Assembly (NCBI GenBank): GCA_958436175.1
Contig: CAUBJF010000002.1
Coordinates: forward strand, 62,001-126,000
Source of the DNA: an uncultured Muribaculaceae bacterium
Lineage (GTDB): Bacteria > Bacteroidota > Bacteroidia > Bacteroidales > Muribaculaceae
Direction: 5' to 3'
Length of the DNA stretch: 64,000 nt
Shown here: one piece after another, positions 1-8,948 of the stretch
Layout of the letters: each line of letters opens with the position of its first letter
How positions within the stretch are numbered: position 1 is the stretch's first letter
Program-made: the position numbers and the translations under genes
Notes under the pieces: generated by a model
What the model was told of the DNA's origin: nothing
Database searches by the model: none
Seen by the model: the letters and a program-made list of their open reading frames with translations, nothing else

Positions 1-737
1 AGATAGTTTATGCGCAGGTTGTTGTCCTTGGTTCTCAGTATGAGTCCTCCGCAGAAGAAGCCTGTCAGCATATGTGCTATCGAAGGGATAGTGCCGAGGA
101 GTCCTTCGGGATCGAATTTGAGGCGTTCGCCCCCGACATTTTCCGTGTACATATGATCGGGTCCTACCAGGTATCGGTCGACGACTGAGATAATATTGTC
201 CTCGGAGTAGATGAGTCCATTGTATGCCAACAGAAGAATTGAGTAGACAGCAAGCAGGATGGTGATGATCCATGGGACTCGTCGTGGCTTTAGGGCGAGC
301 GCGAGTATGGCTCCGAGGCCGTAGCACAGCCCTAAACGCGGCATGACACCTAGCACGCGCAGATGGTCGAAGCACATAGCAGCATCGATAATGCTTTGGT
401 CGCCGGAGAGTCCATGCATGAATTGATTGAACCAGGCTATGAAGATGCCGATGAAATATATCAGGAAGGCGCGTCGGACAATCTTCCAGACGCAGGGTCC
501 GGTCAGTTTGAAATCGTATTTGCGAAGGGAGAAATAGGTAGAAACGCCCATGATGAACATGAAGAAGGGAAAGACAAGGTCGGTCGGCGTGAGTCCGTTC
601 CACTCTGCATGACGGAGAGGCGCATATATATTGCCCCACGAGCCGGGATTGTTTACAAGGATCATCCCGGCTATGGTGATGCCACGAAGAATGTCGAGAG
701 CCAAGAGACGGCCGCTGTTTGTCTTCGCCGTTTTCAT
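1..737 (-). CDS. HGSNAT/NagX-like membrane acetyltransferase (DUF5009), 3' end missing
   Basis: The 245 N-terminal residues are visible and the frame runs off the left edge with no stop. Near the start it reads RLLALDILRGITIAGMILV, then DLVFPFFMFIMGVS around residues 54-67, which is the hallmark of the heparan-alpha-glucosaminide N-acetyltransferase / NagX (DUF5009, YeiB-related) family of multi-spanning membrane enzymes. Family members move an acetyl group from cytoplasmic acetyl-CoA onto an amino sugar across the membrane. Several hydrophobic segments are visible. The ATG overlaps the TGA of the upstream flavoprotein gene (ATGA, 4 bp), so it is the seventh known gene of the cell-wall salvage operon. 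Re-acetylation of glucosamine or muramic acid released from de-N-acetylated peptidoglycan would fit this context but is inference. Family assignment is firm; the substrate is not. Confidence 0.85.
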   Translation of the reverse strand, partial: MKTAKTNSGRLLALDILRGITIAGMILVNNPGSWGNIYAPLRHAEWNGLTPTDLVFPFFMFIMGVSTYFSLRKYDFKLTGPCVWKIVRRAFLIYFIGIFIAWFNQFMHGLSGDQSIIDAAMCFDHLRVLGVMPRLGLCYGLGAILALALKPRRVPWIITILLAVYSILLLAYNGLIYSEDNIISVVDRYLVGPDHMYTENVGGERLKFDPEGLLGTIPSIAHMLTGFFCGGLILRTKDNNLRINY

Positions 738-3562
738 CGTTCGCTTTTACCTTTTATAGGGGTTGTACACTCGTCGACAAGATATACAATCGATTTGTAC
801 GATATTCCCGAATTGTTGGTGAGACCAATTTCGCATGTCCTTGAGTTGGAGTAACCATAAAGGACACCGTTTTCTTCAAGTTCGGGTTTGAGTTTGCGGA
901 GACCCCATTCGTTGAGTTCGGGAAAGGTAAAGCCTTTGTCTCCTGCAAATCCGCAACATCCGACTTGGGAGGGTACTACGACATGAGTAGAGCACTTTTG
1001 AGCTAATGCTATGAATTTAGATGTCAGTCCCATACGACGTGTAGAACAGGTCACATGTACGGCAATAGGTATGTCGGAACGGTGGAATTCGAGCTCAGGA
1101 GCGAGGTAGTCGAGGATGAATTCAGCCGGCTCGTAGAGCTTCATTGTCTTGATATTTTCGCGCATACGGTGCATGCAGGGACTCTGGTCGCATACTACGG
1201 GTATGATTCCGCCGTCGCTGGCTTCGGCAAGCGCTTTCTCAAGTTCATGTGTCTTTTGGTCGGCTATGTCGGGCATTCCCTTGCTCTCCCATATCATACC
1301 GCAGCAAAGATTGTCCATGTCTTTCGGGAAGATGACTTTAAAGCCAGCCTTGTGACACAGACGAACGAAAGTCTCGGCCAAGGGTGCGATTTTTTTATCT
1401 CTTTCTTCGGCAACACCCATAGATCTGTTGATGCACGATGGAAAGTATACGAGTCGTTTGTCTTTGACAGTCGTTGTGTCGCTGTTAAGTTTGTCGGGAT
1501 TGAAAGGTTTAGGCAAAGCCGGAGTCCATAAAGGCATACCGATTTTGTGCATGCCTTTTCCGAGACGTTCAACACCTTTGTCGCCTACGACGGCGTGGGC
1601 TGCATTGGCAGCTCCGAGGGCAAGACGCAGGCCGCAGGTTACAGACGAAAGGTGATTAGCAGCCCATCGACCGACCTTACGATCGAAATTGCTGTTGGTA
1701 ATTTCGCGAACCTTATGGATGAGATTGGCGGTGTTGATTTTCATCGGGCACGAAGTGCTGCACAAGCCGTCTCCCGCACATGTCTCGTTTCCATAGTATT
1801 TGAATTCCTTTTCAAGAGTGGCCAGCCGTTCCGGGTCGCCTCCGTCTTTGCGCAGACGCGACATCTCGCGGCATGACACGATGCGCTGACGTGCCGAAAG
1901 TGTGAGACCGCAACTTACGCAGTTCACCTCGCAGAAGCCACATTCGATACATTTGTCTACGGCAGGGTCAGTAAGTGGCAGTGGCTTCATATTGCGGATG
2001 AAGCACTCAGGATCGTCGTTGAAAATGACTCCGCGGTTGAGGATGTTGGCGGGGTCGAAGATTTTCTTGACACGCAGCATCATCTCATATGCTTTGTCAC
2101 CCCATTCGGCGGCAACGAAAGGAGCCATATTTCGGCCTGTGCCATGTTCCGCTTTAAGCGAGCCACGGAATCGGCCTACAACAAGTTCCTCGATTTCATT
2201 CATCAGGTGATGATATTTGTCGATATCCGTCTGGTCGGAGAAAGACTGGGCAAGGATAAAGTGGAAGTTACCTTCGAGGGCATGGCCATAGATACAGGCA
2301 TCGTATCCGCAGTCTTCAAGAAGCTTGGACAGCATGACAGTGGCATCGGGAAGGTCGTCGATATGGAAAGCGACATCCTCGATGAGCGCCGTAGTGCCAA
2401 GGGGACGCATTCCGCCTACAGCAGGGAAGATACCGGCACGCATCTGCCACCAAGCGGCAACTTCTTCGGGGTCGTTCGAGAAATGTGCCGGTTTGAAGAG
2501 CTTGAAGCCATTAAGTACTTCGAGAGTCTTGTCGATGTTACGTTGCAGCTCGTCCTTATCGAGTGATTCAATCTGGAGAAGGAGAGCTGTAAGGTCTTTG
2601 CCTGTGGTGTCGTTGACGGCTGCCAGCGATTTTTTGTCGAGCAGCTCGCAAGCCTGTACTGTGGCGGCTTTACGGAGGGCTACGACTGCAAGGGCTGCTT
2701 CGTGCATGTCCGAGAAATAGACCATGGCGGAAGAAGAGAAGAGCTTTTCTTCCGCTGTATTGACTGTAACTTCGGAGATGAAAGCCAGCGTGCCTTCGCT
2801 GCCGACCATGCTGTGGGCTATGATGTCGAAATTGTCATCATAGAGAATAAAGGGCAGCAGATTGAGGCCGGTGACGTTCTTGATTGAATATTTGTACTTG
2901 ATGAGTTCGTAGAGTTCTTTATCTTCGCGAATCGAGCGTTTGATGAGGTCTATTTCATCAAGAATGAAAGCATGGGTTTTGCTGAATTCGTCGCGCGATT
3001 TTTTGTCGCCTGTGTCGAGGACTGTACCATCAGCCAGCACGATACGAATAGAATCGAGGATGCGGTCGCTGTTGGCGTGAGTGCCGCATTTCATACCGGA
3101 TGCATTGTTAGCAACGATTCCGCCTACCATGGCTGAATTTTTAGAGGCTGGGTCAGGAGTAAATACGCGATGATATGGCTTTAGGATTTCGCCTACGCGA
3201 CTACCGATTATGCCCGGCTGAAGTGCAATTTTGTGTGCCTTGTCATCAAGTATACGGTAGTTCTCCCATGCCTTTCCGGCAACGACGAGAACACTGTCGG
3301 AAATAGCTTGACCGGACAGACTTGTACCAGCGGCGCGGAAAGTCACAGGAATCTCCATATCATAAGCTTTACGGAGAAGATACGTCACTTCGTCTTCATT
3401 GTCTACTCTGACCACAATCTTCGGAAGCAGGCGGTAGAAGCTTGCGTCGGTACCCCATGCCAGAGTGCGCAAAGCATCGGTATATATTCTTTTCCGGTCT
3501 ATCTTCCGGCTGATTTCTTTGATGAAATCGCTGTATTTGGAATCAAGCTTATCCATGGTCAT
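734..3562 (-). CDS. FAD-linked oxidase with 4Fe-4S and CCG domains, D-lactate dehydrogenase-like
   Basis: This 942-residue fusion has an N-terminal FAD_binding_4 domain (roughly 40-220), an FAD-oxidase C-terminal domain (to about 525), a ferredoxin-like 4Fe-4S part with CIECGFCEVNC and CAGDGLCSTSCP, and two CCG (cysteine-rich) modules with CCGMIWESKG and CCGFAGDKGF. The architecture matches D-lactate dehydrogenases of the GlcD-GlpC fusion type and YdiJ-like D-2-hydroxyglutarate dehydrogenases, which oxidise a D-2-hydroxyacid and pass electrons through Fe-S centres toward the quinone pool. It starts 1 bp after the NamZ stop; a second ATG two codons downstream is an alternative start. Location beside MurNAc-release and import genes favours D-lactate, the product of MurQ-type etherases, as substrate. 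That is inference; D-2-hydroxyglutarate is the main alternative. Confidence 0.85.
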   Translation of the reverse strand: MTMDKLDSKYSDFIKEISRKIDRKRIYTDALRTLAWGTDASFYRLLPKIVVRVDNEDEVTYLLRKAYDMEIPVTFRAAGTSLSGQAISDSVLVVAGKAWENYRILDDKAHKIALQPGIIGSRVGEILKPYHRVFTPDPASKNSAMVGGIVANNASGMKCGTHANSDRILDSIRIVLADGTVLDTGDKKSRDEFSKTHAFILDEIDLIKRSIREDKELYELIKYKYSIKNVTGLNLLPFILYDDNFDIIAHSMVGSEGTLAFISEVTVNTAEEKLFSSSAMVYFSDMHEAALAVVALRKAATVQACELLDKKSLAAVNDTTGKDLTALLLQIESLDKDELQRNIDKTLEVLNGFKLFKPAHFSNDPEEVAAWWQMRAGIFPAVGGMRPLGTTALIEDVAFHIDDLPDATVMLSKLLEDCGYDACIYGHALEGNFHFILAQSFSDQTDIDKYHHLMNEIEELVVGRFRGSLKAEHGTGRNMAPFVAAEWGDKAYEMMLRVKKIFDPANILNRGVIFNDDPECFIRNMKPLPLTDPAVDKCIECGFCEVNCVSCGLTLSARQRIVSCREMSRLRKDGGDPERLATLEKEFKYYGNETCAGDGLCSTSCPMKINTANLIHKVREITNSNFDRKVGRWAANHLSSVTCGLRLALGAANAAHAVVGDKGVERLGKGMHKIGMPLWTPALPKPFNPDKLNSDTTTVKDKRLVYFPSCINRSMGVAEERDKKIAPLAETFVRLCHKAGFKVIFPKDMDNLCCGMIWESKGMPDIADQKTHELEKALAEASDGGIIPVVCDQSPCMHRMRENIKTMKLYEPAEFILDYLAPELEFHRSDIPIAVHVTCSTRRMGLTSKFIALAQKCSTHVVVPSQVGCCGFAGDKGFTFPELNEWGLRKLKPELEENGVLYGYSNSRTCEIGLTNNSGISYKSIVYLVDECTTPIKGKSER

Positions 3563-3563
3563 T

Positions 3564-4799
3564 CTATTTATAGAGATGGTACTGGGACGATTTAGTGCGG
3601 AAGAAGTCGATGTCTTTGTTCCATACAGGGAGTATGTCCTCTACTTTATATGATTCTGTGAACAGGCGGCGTACATCCTTGTTGCCGCATACTTTATCGA
3701 ACATATTAAGGCGGGATTTGTCGGCGAGATCAAACACTTTTTTATCCGGGTATAGTTTCGCAAGCTCATCCATGACGTAGAATTGCACGAGTGTCAGGGG
3801 TGCGGTTTCCTTGTCGAATACATAGGCTTCCACTCCCTCGATATTTTCTCCCTTAGATGTCGAATAGAAAGGTTTGATATGTATAGGACGGAAACGCATG
3901 CCGGGGATGTTGCGCTTGTTAAGGCTGTCGGCAAGATCATCGGCATCTATCCAGTCTGCACAAAAGAGCTTGAAAGGTTCTGTATAGCCGACACCTATCG
4001 ACATGCAGTACAGTTCGCCGAGAATACCCGACATAGGATAATAGAGAGCTGATTCGGGAGTGGGCTGGTGTGGTGAAGGAAGTACCCACGGCATACCTGT
4101 GTCGCGGAAGTCCATGTTCCTCGAATATCCTTCCATAGGGATTACACTGAGTTGGACAGTCTTACCTCCCTGAAGAAGGTTTTCGCCGTTGAGATAAGCG
4201 GCAAGCTCGCCGGGAGTAAGACCGTAGAGATAAGGAATGGGAAACTGGCTGACGAAAGACACACAGTCGTCTTCGACGATGTTGCCCTCAATTTTGTTTC
4301 CGCTGATGGGGTTTGGGCGGTCCAGAACCATAAATTCTTTGCCAAGCTCTGCACAAGCATCCATGGCGAGCCCCATGGTCGAAATGAATGTATAAGAGCG
4401 GCATCCGTTATCCTGAATATCATAGACGAGGACATCGATATCTTTGAGCATTTCGGGAGTAGGGCGACGGGTCTTTCCATAGATTGAATAGACCGGTACC
4501 CCTGATTTGGAGTCGATTGCGTTGTCGACATTGTCACCGGCATGAACGTCTCCTCGTACACCATGCTCGGGCGAGAAGAGTGCTATCAGTTCGATTCCCG
4601 GTGCTTCGGCAAGGATGTCTACTGTGGAAATGAGCTGATTGTCGACTCCGGTAGGATTCGTTATAAGGCCGACACGTTTGCCTCGCAGCTGTGCGAAATC
4701 ATTGTCGCGAAGGACTTCAATCCCCGGCTTAACTTTTGCAGTTGCTATGGCAAATGCTAACAGTGCAGATATGATGAATAGTGTGCGTGTGTTTCTCAT
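3564..4799 (-). CDS. namZ: Exo-beta-N-acetylmuramidase NamZ family (DUF1343)
   Basis: The 411 residues begin with a hydrophobic signal peptide (about 1-21), followed by a full DUF1343 domain with typical stretches GLITNPTGVD, LFSPEHGVRG, VYSIYGKTRRPT, DIQDNGCRSYTF and VLDRPNPISG. NamZ enzymes (glycoside hydrolase family 171) remove terminal MurNAc from the non-reducing end of peptidoglycan fragments. The signal peptide puts the enzyme in the periplasm or outside. Its ATG overlaps the TGA of the upstream AmpG-like transporter by 4 bp, so release and uptake of the sugar are encoded together. Length fits the family and no obvious defect is seen. Function is assigned from family knowledge; strand and neighbours support it. 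Confidence 0.9.
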   Translation of the reverse strand: MRNTRTLFIISALLAFAIATAKVKPGIEVLRDNDFAQLRGKRVGLITNPTGVDNQLISTVDILAEAPGIELIALFSPEHGVRGDVHAGDNVDNAIDSKSGVPVYSIYGKTRRPTPEMLKDIDVLVYDIQDNGCRSYTFISTMGLAMDACAELGKEFMVLDRPNPISGNKIEGNIVEDDCVSFVSQFPIPYLYGLTPGELAAYLNGENLLQGGKTVQLSVIPMEGYSRNMDFRDTGMPWVLPSPHQPTPESALYYPMSGILGELYCMSIGVGYTEPFKLFCADWIDADDLADSLNKRNIPGMRFRPIHIKPFYSTSKGENIEGVEAYVFDKETAPLTLVQFYVMDELAKLYPDKKVFDLADKSRLNMFDKVCGNKDVRRLFTESYKVEDILPVWNKDIDFFRTKSSQYHLYK

Positions 4800-6694
4800 T
4801 GTTTCTTGCGTCCGAATTCGGGATCAATTTTGAGGAATGAGCATACACCGATTGTAGCGGCGCAGCATATCATGGTCCAGATGAAGAAGTGGCGGTAGCC
4901 AATCGTTTCCTGAAGCCAACCGGCTGCCATACCCGGCAACATCATACCGAGGGCCATAAAGCCGGTGCATATAGCATAGTGGGCAGTTTTGTGACGGCCT
5001 TCGGAGAAGTATATGAGGTAGAGCATATAGGCTGTAAAACCGAATCCGTACCCGAATTGTTCGATGAAGACACAGATATTGACTGTCAGGAGTGACGGTT
5101 CGTTTGCATAGCTTAGATATACAAATGTGAGGCATGTCAGTGACATGGACCACGCCATAGGCCACAGCCATTTTTTGAGACCTCCCTTGGCGGCTACAAT
5201 ACCGCCTATGATGCCGCCTATTGTTAGGCCGATGATACCTACTGTGCCATAGACAATGCCTACCTGGCCTGTTGTAAGACCGAGGCCACCCTTATCGATG
5301 GGATCCAGGAGGAAAGGATTGATAAGTTTGACGAGCTGGGCTTCGGGGAGACGATAGAGGAGCATAAAAGCTATCGCAATCCAAGCCTGGGGCTTCTGGA
5401 AGAAAGTCTTGAAGGTGTCGAAGAACTCCTTTAAAATACCCGTGGCGCTATTGGAGCTGTTGCCATGATCGGACTCGGGATGGGGGAGGGCCCAGCTGTG
5501 GTAGGCAGCAACGATAAAGAAGAACGCTGATAGTACTGCGAATACCGTGAGCCACGCAATGGGGATGTTCCCCGAGGCGCCTTCGAAATGTGCTTCTGTT
5601 GGTTCGCTAAGTTTATGGTCGACCTCATAGAATAGCCATGCTGTCTTGTTCCAGTTGTCTGAGGTGAATACAAACCTGGTCGACAGGGCAGTCTGTTCGA
5701 GTTTTATACTTTGATCTCCTGATTTATGGGTGACATTGAGAATAATTTCCTCTCCTGGAGACGGTTGCTTGTTAAGTCGGATGCCGACTATGGCGAAGTT
5801 GTTGTTTTTCTCAGTAAATTCGCGAGGTTCTTCTCCGAAAGTATTGCGCACCCACGCTGTGAAAGCTCCTGAGCCGGTAGCTTCCGTATGTTTTCCTCCT
5901 TTGATTGCCGAGACAGTGTCATCTTTTGGTACGAAACCGTTGCGCTGGTTTTCGTGTTTGACTGAGTCACGCATCAGGGCGGCATAAGAAGCAAAGTTCA
6001 TCTCTTCTACGTTGCCATTTTGTTCGACGCTGACTGCCGAAGGAGCTGAGGTAGCTACATTTATATTATCGGGACACAAGAACTGGAATTCGCCCTGAAG
6101 GTCGGCTGGAGTCGACGTTACCGCAGTCATCGTCGGTAATGACCATTCGACAGCGGGGTCGGCGTTTACACTTATCTTCAAAGGTTCAAGACCAGAATTA
6201 GTTTCGATGAGACCGGCTATTATTACCAGCAGACCTTGCCCGGCGACAGTTGCTACACGGTAGAATGTCGAACGTATGCCGACATAGAGCGATTGCTCGT
6301 GTTCGCTGAGAGCCAGCATATAGAAACCGTCGGCTGCAATGTCGTGAGTGGCGGAGGTAAAGCCTACAATCCAGAATATGGCGAGCGTGAGCTGGAAGAA
6401 GAATGATGTCGGTATAGTGAATGCTATACCAGCCAGTGCGAAAGCTATCAGCCACTGCATCGTCAGGGTCCACCAGCGCTTGGTCTTGATAATGTCGACA
6501 AAAGGGCTCCAGAAGGGTTTTATGACCCAAGGGAGATAGAGCCAGCCGGTATATAGAGCTATGTCGGTATTTGAGATGCCGAGACGCTTGTACATAATGA
6601 CCGATATGGTCATCACAGCGACATAAGGGAGACCTTGTGCGAAATAGAGCGTCGGAATCCAGGCCCAGGGATTGCGTTTGGCTGAGTTTTTCAT
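4796..6694 (-). CDS. AmpG-like MFS muropeptide permease with a large periplasmic insert
   Basis: The 632-residue membrane protein starts PWAWIPTLYFAQGLPYV, the classic opening of AmpG-type MFS permeases that import anhydro-muropeptides or MurNAc. The first five membrane helices lie in residues 10-165 and the remaining helices start about residue 375. Between them are some 210 residues without membrane segments, rich in predicted beta strands and polar residues. The loop between helices 5 and 6 faces the periplasm in the normal N-in topology, so the insert should be periplasmic. Ordinary AmpG proteins are about 430-490 residues. I start at the ATG at 6694; a TTG one codon upstream is also in frame. 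The stop overlaps namZ (ATGA). Transporter class is secure; the exact substrate is inferred. Confidence 0.85.
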   Translation of the reverse strand: MKNSAKRNPWAWIPTLYFAQGLPYVAVMTISVIMYKRLGISNTDIALYTGWLYLPWVIKPFWSPFVDIIKTKRWWTLTMQWLIAFALAGIAFTIPTSFFFQLTLAIFWIVGFTSATHDIAADGFYMLALSEHEQSLYVGIRSTFYRVATVAGQGLLVIIAGLIETNSGLEPLKISVNADPAVEWSLPTMTAVTSTPADLQGEFQFLCPDNINVATSAPSAVSVEQNGNVEEMNFASYAALMRDSVKHENQRNGFVPKDDTVSAIKGGKHTEATGSGAFTAWVRNTFGEEPREFTEKNNNFAIVGIRLNKQPSPGEEIILNVTHKSGDQSIKLEQTALSTRFVFTSDNWNKTAWLFYEVDHKLSEPTEAHFEGASGNIPIAWLTVFAVLSAFFFIVAAYHSWALPHPESDHGNSSNSATGILKEFFDTFKTFFQKPQAWIAIAFMLLYRLPEAQLVKLINPFLLDPIDKGGLGLTTGQVGIVYGTVGIIGLTIGGIIGGIVAAKGGLKKWLWPMAWSMSLTCLTFVYLSYANEPSLLTVNICVFIEQFGYGFGFTAYMLYLIYFSEGRHKTAHYAICTGFMALGMMLPGMAAGWLQETIGYRHFFIWTMICCAATIGVCSFLKIDPEFGRKKQ

Positions 6695-6701
6695 CAATGG
6701 T

Positions 6702-8948
6702 TTAGTTATAGATTTTCTTCAGTTTTGAACCTTTGAAGTAATGAGCGAGTATATCTTCATATTTCATGCCTTCGCTTGCCATAACGGCAGCTCCAATCTG
6801 GCAGAGGCCGACTCCGTGTCCCCATCCGGCTCCGTAAAGTACGAAGGATGTAGGGTAACTGTTGCTGTTCCCGATAGGATCGCAGACAAATGCGCTGCTG
6901 TAAAGGTGTGACGGTGAAAGGACACGACGTATTTCAAGTTCCTTGCCGATTATTATGGTGCGGAATTCCCCAACGATACGAAGACGGACAATGCGTCCAG
7001 AAGTACCACGTTCGACAGCTTCGAGTGCCTTGATTCGACCGAAATTTATTCCGGAGCGGCTGCTTATGAGCTTAGACAGTTCTTCCTGGGTATAGACAAC
7101 TTTCCAACGGTAGAAATCGGTTGTCTCCTGGTCGTAGCTGTTCAGGACATGAGACAGGATATCCTTGTTGTCAGTGTTGCAGTACGATTCGGGCGAAGAC
7201 ATAATCCACTTTATGGCGTTTTCTTCTTTCGTGAGGTCAGGGAAATTGTCTTCGTCCGCGGTGTCGCGACGAGCCTCCAGATAAGGATAATGGCACGGTT
7301 CCCAGCAGTTTTCGAACTCTTCGAAAACACCGCCGCAGCATTTCGAGAAGCGGGCATCGCAGATATCGTCGTTTTCATCGACGAGTATAGTTCCTCGCGT
7401 GGCTTTAATCACCTCGGCTATAGCAGGTGTGCTCTGTCTGTTTATACCCTGATAGCGCTGGCAGTGGTCGTCGGCACAGACATGGAAGAGTGTATGGTCT
7501 TCGCGATCGTACCAACGTATTATTTCGTCTGAGCCGAGACTGAGACTTTCGTAAGAGTCCTCGGAATCGAGAATACGTTCATGTTTCCATATCTGAGAGA
7601 GTATCCAGCTGCGTGATATTACCGAGTGTGCTTTCAAAAATTCTATCGGGGCTGTCGCGCTCATCTCGGAGGATATAACGCTTTCAAGATAATCCTCAAT
7701 CTTGATGATATTTATGGCTGTCATCTCGGGACCCCCGATAATCTTTAGTGAACCTTTGAAACGTTGGGTCTCTTTGCGCTCCCAGTGGAAGCCTTTGCCG
7801 ATGACAATGCCCTCGATTTCGAAAGTGCATTCGTCATTCTCGGCCTCGAAGAGTATTTCGGTGTAGTAATCGGAGTTCCAGATCACATTTCCCGACTCGC
7901 TGCGTTCGACGACGTTCATTCCCGTCACTTTCTCTCCGTCGACAATATAATTGCCTTTGAGGTTGAAGATAAATTTCACACCCGACATCAGGCCGACGGA
8001 TAGATCGGGTTGTACTTTTTCACAATTGATACGGGAACATGTTTCGGATATTTCTTCGTCGGACAGGCATACTTCGTCCAAAATCTTTTCGATATCCTCA
8101 GCTTTGATTTTGTCGAAGTCGCAACGGCGAGGCGTGATGAAAACGCCTGCGAGATCTACGGCTGCCGGGCTTATCATCATCACCTTGTCACCTTCGGTTC
8201 CGTAAAAAGACGGACGGTGCCGTTTCCTTGGGATTATGATAAAACGTATGCCCTTATCTCTGCGATAGGCAAGTACGTTGATCATAGGGCCGTCATCGAA
8301 AGGTTGAGGAAGGGCTTTGTAGAGATGTCGGAAAGCGGTTCTGGCATCGTGTGGATTATCTGAATCTAAAACGAATACATTCATGGGAAGACCTGTCGTT
8401 CGCGACAGAACAGCTTTACCTACTGTTAGGACAGGCATCAGCTCCGTTGAGGACACGAACGTGGGGAGAGGCAAGCTCGCGAAAGGAACAGCTTGGAAAT
8501 GGGCATGATCTGGTGCCGACGCACCGCAACGAGGACCATTATAGAACACTATATAGTCTTCAAGTTCCTTTGCAAGGTCATAGAGGTGTATGATTCTGGA
8601 TCTGATGGCCTGGGAGACATGTCGGCTATCGGCGATGGTAAGATGACCGGGGAAAATAGGATAGGGGTTCACCAGGATAGTGTAGTGCTCTCCCCAGTCG
8701 ATACCATCCTGCACAGACGGACGGTTTTGCTTGCAGAGATAGCATTTTCTTTCTTTGATGGAGGCAGGATCAACTTTGGCTCCTGTCGAGAAAGCCCTTC
8801 CGGGATTGTACTGAACCTTAACATCAAATCCACGTACTTTTAGTGTCCGAATCTCTACTTGTTCAAGGGCTGCAAAGTTTGCGGCTGCTAAAGGCCATTT
8901 TCCAAGCTGATTTTCGAAAAAATTGAGGATGTCAATTTTGTTGTTCAT
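6702..8948 (-). CDS. DUF4922 (GalT/HIT-like) fused to SpoIID/LytB domain
   Basis: This 748-residue protein joins two unrelated modules. Residues 1 to about 300 look like DUF4922, a GalT/Ap4A-phosphorylase-type fold, with CYLC at 69-72 and the HAHFQ motif at 148-152 that resembles the HxHxQ active site of nucleotidyl transferases. Residues from about 380 to the end are a SpoIID/LytB domain with SRSWILSQI, DARFSKCCGG and the terminal GWGHGVGLCQIGA signature. SpoIID proteins act on or bind peptidoglycan glycan strands. No signal peptide is visible, which is odd for a SpoIID module and suggests a cytoplasmic location. Its ATG overlaps the glycosyltransferase stop by 4 bp, and the AmpG gene begins 7 bp after its own stop. 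Domain calls are firm; the joint biochemical role is unknown. Confidence 0.85.
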   Translation of the reverse strand: MNNKIDILNFFENQLGKWPLAAANFAALEQVEIRTLKVRGFDVKVQYNPGRAFSTGAKVDPASIKERKCYLCKQNRPSVQDGIDWGEHYTILVNPYPIFPGHLTIADSRHVSQAIRSRIIHLYDLAKELEDYIVFYNGPRCGASAPDHAHFQAVPFASLPLPTFVSSTELMPVLTVGKAVLSRTTGLPMNVFVLDSDNPHDARTAFRHLYKALPQPFDDGPMINVLAYRRDKGIRFIIIPRKRHRPSFYGTEGDKVMMISPAAVDLAGVFITPRRCDFDKIKAEDIEKILDEVCLSDEEISETCSRINCEKVQPDLSVGLMSGVKFIFNLKGNYIVDGEKVTGMNVVERSESGNVIWNSDYYTEILFEAENDECTFEIEGIVIGKGFHWERKETQRFKGSLKIIGGPEMTAINIIKIEDYLESVISSEMSATAPIEFLKAHSVISRSWILSQIWKHERILDSEDSYESLSLGSDEIIRWYDREDHTLFHVCADDHCQRYQGINRQSTPAIAEVIKATRGTILVDENDDICDARFSKCCGGVFEEFENCWEPCHYPYLEARRDTADEDNFPDLTKEENAIKWIMSSPESYCNTDNKDILSHVLNSYDQETTDFYRWKVVYTQEELSKLISSRSGINFGRIKALEAVERGTSGRIVRLRIVGEFRTIIIGKELEIRRVLSPSHLYSSAFVCDPIGNSNSYPTSFVLYGAGWGHGVGLCQIGAAVMASEGMKYEDILAHYFKGSKLKKIYN

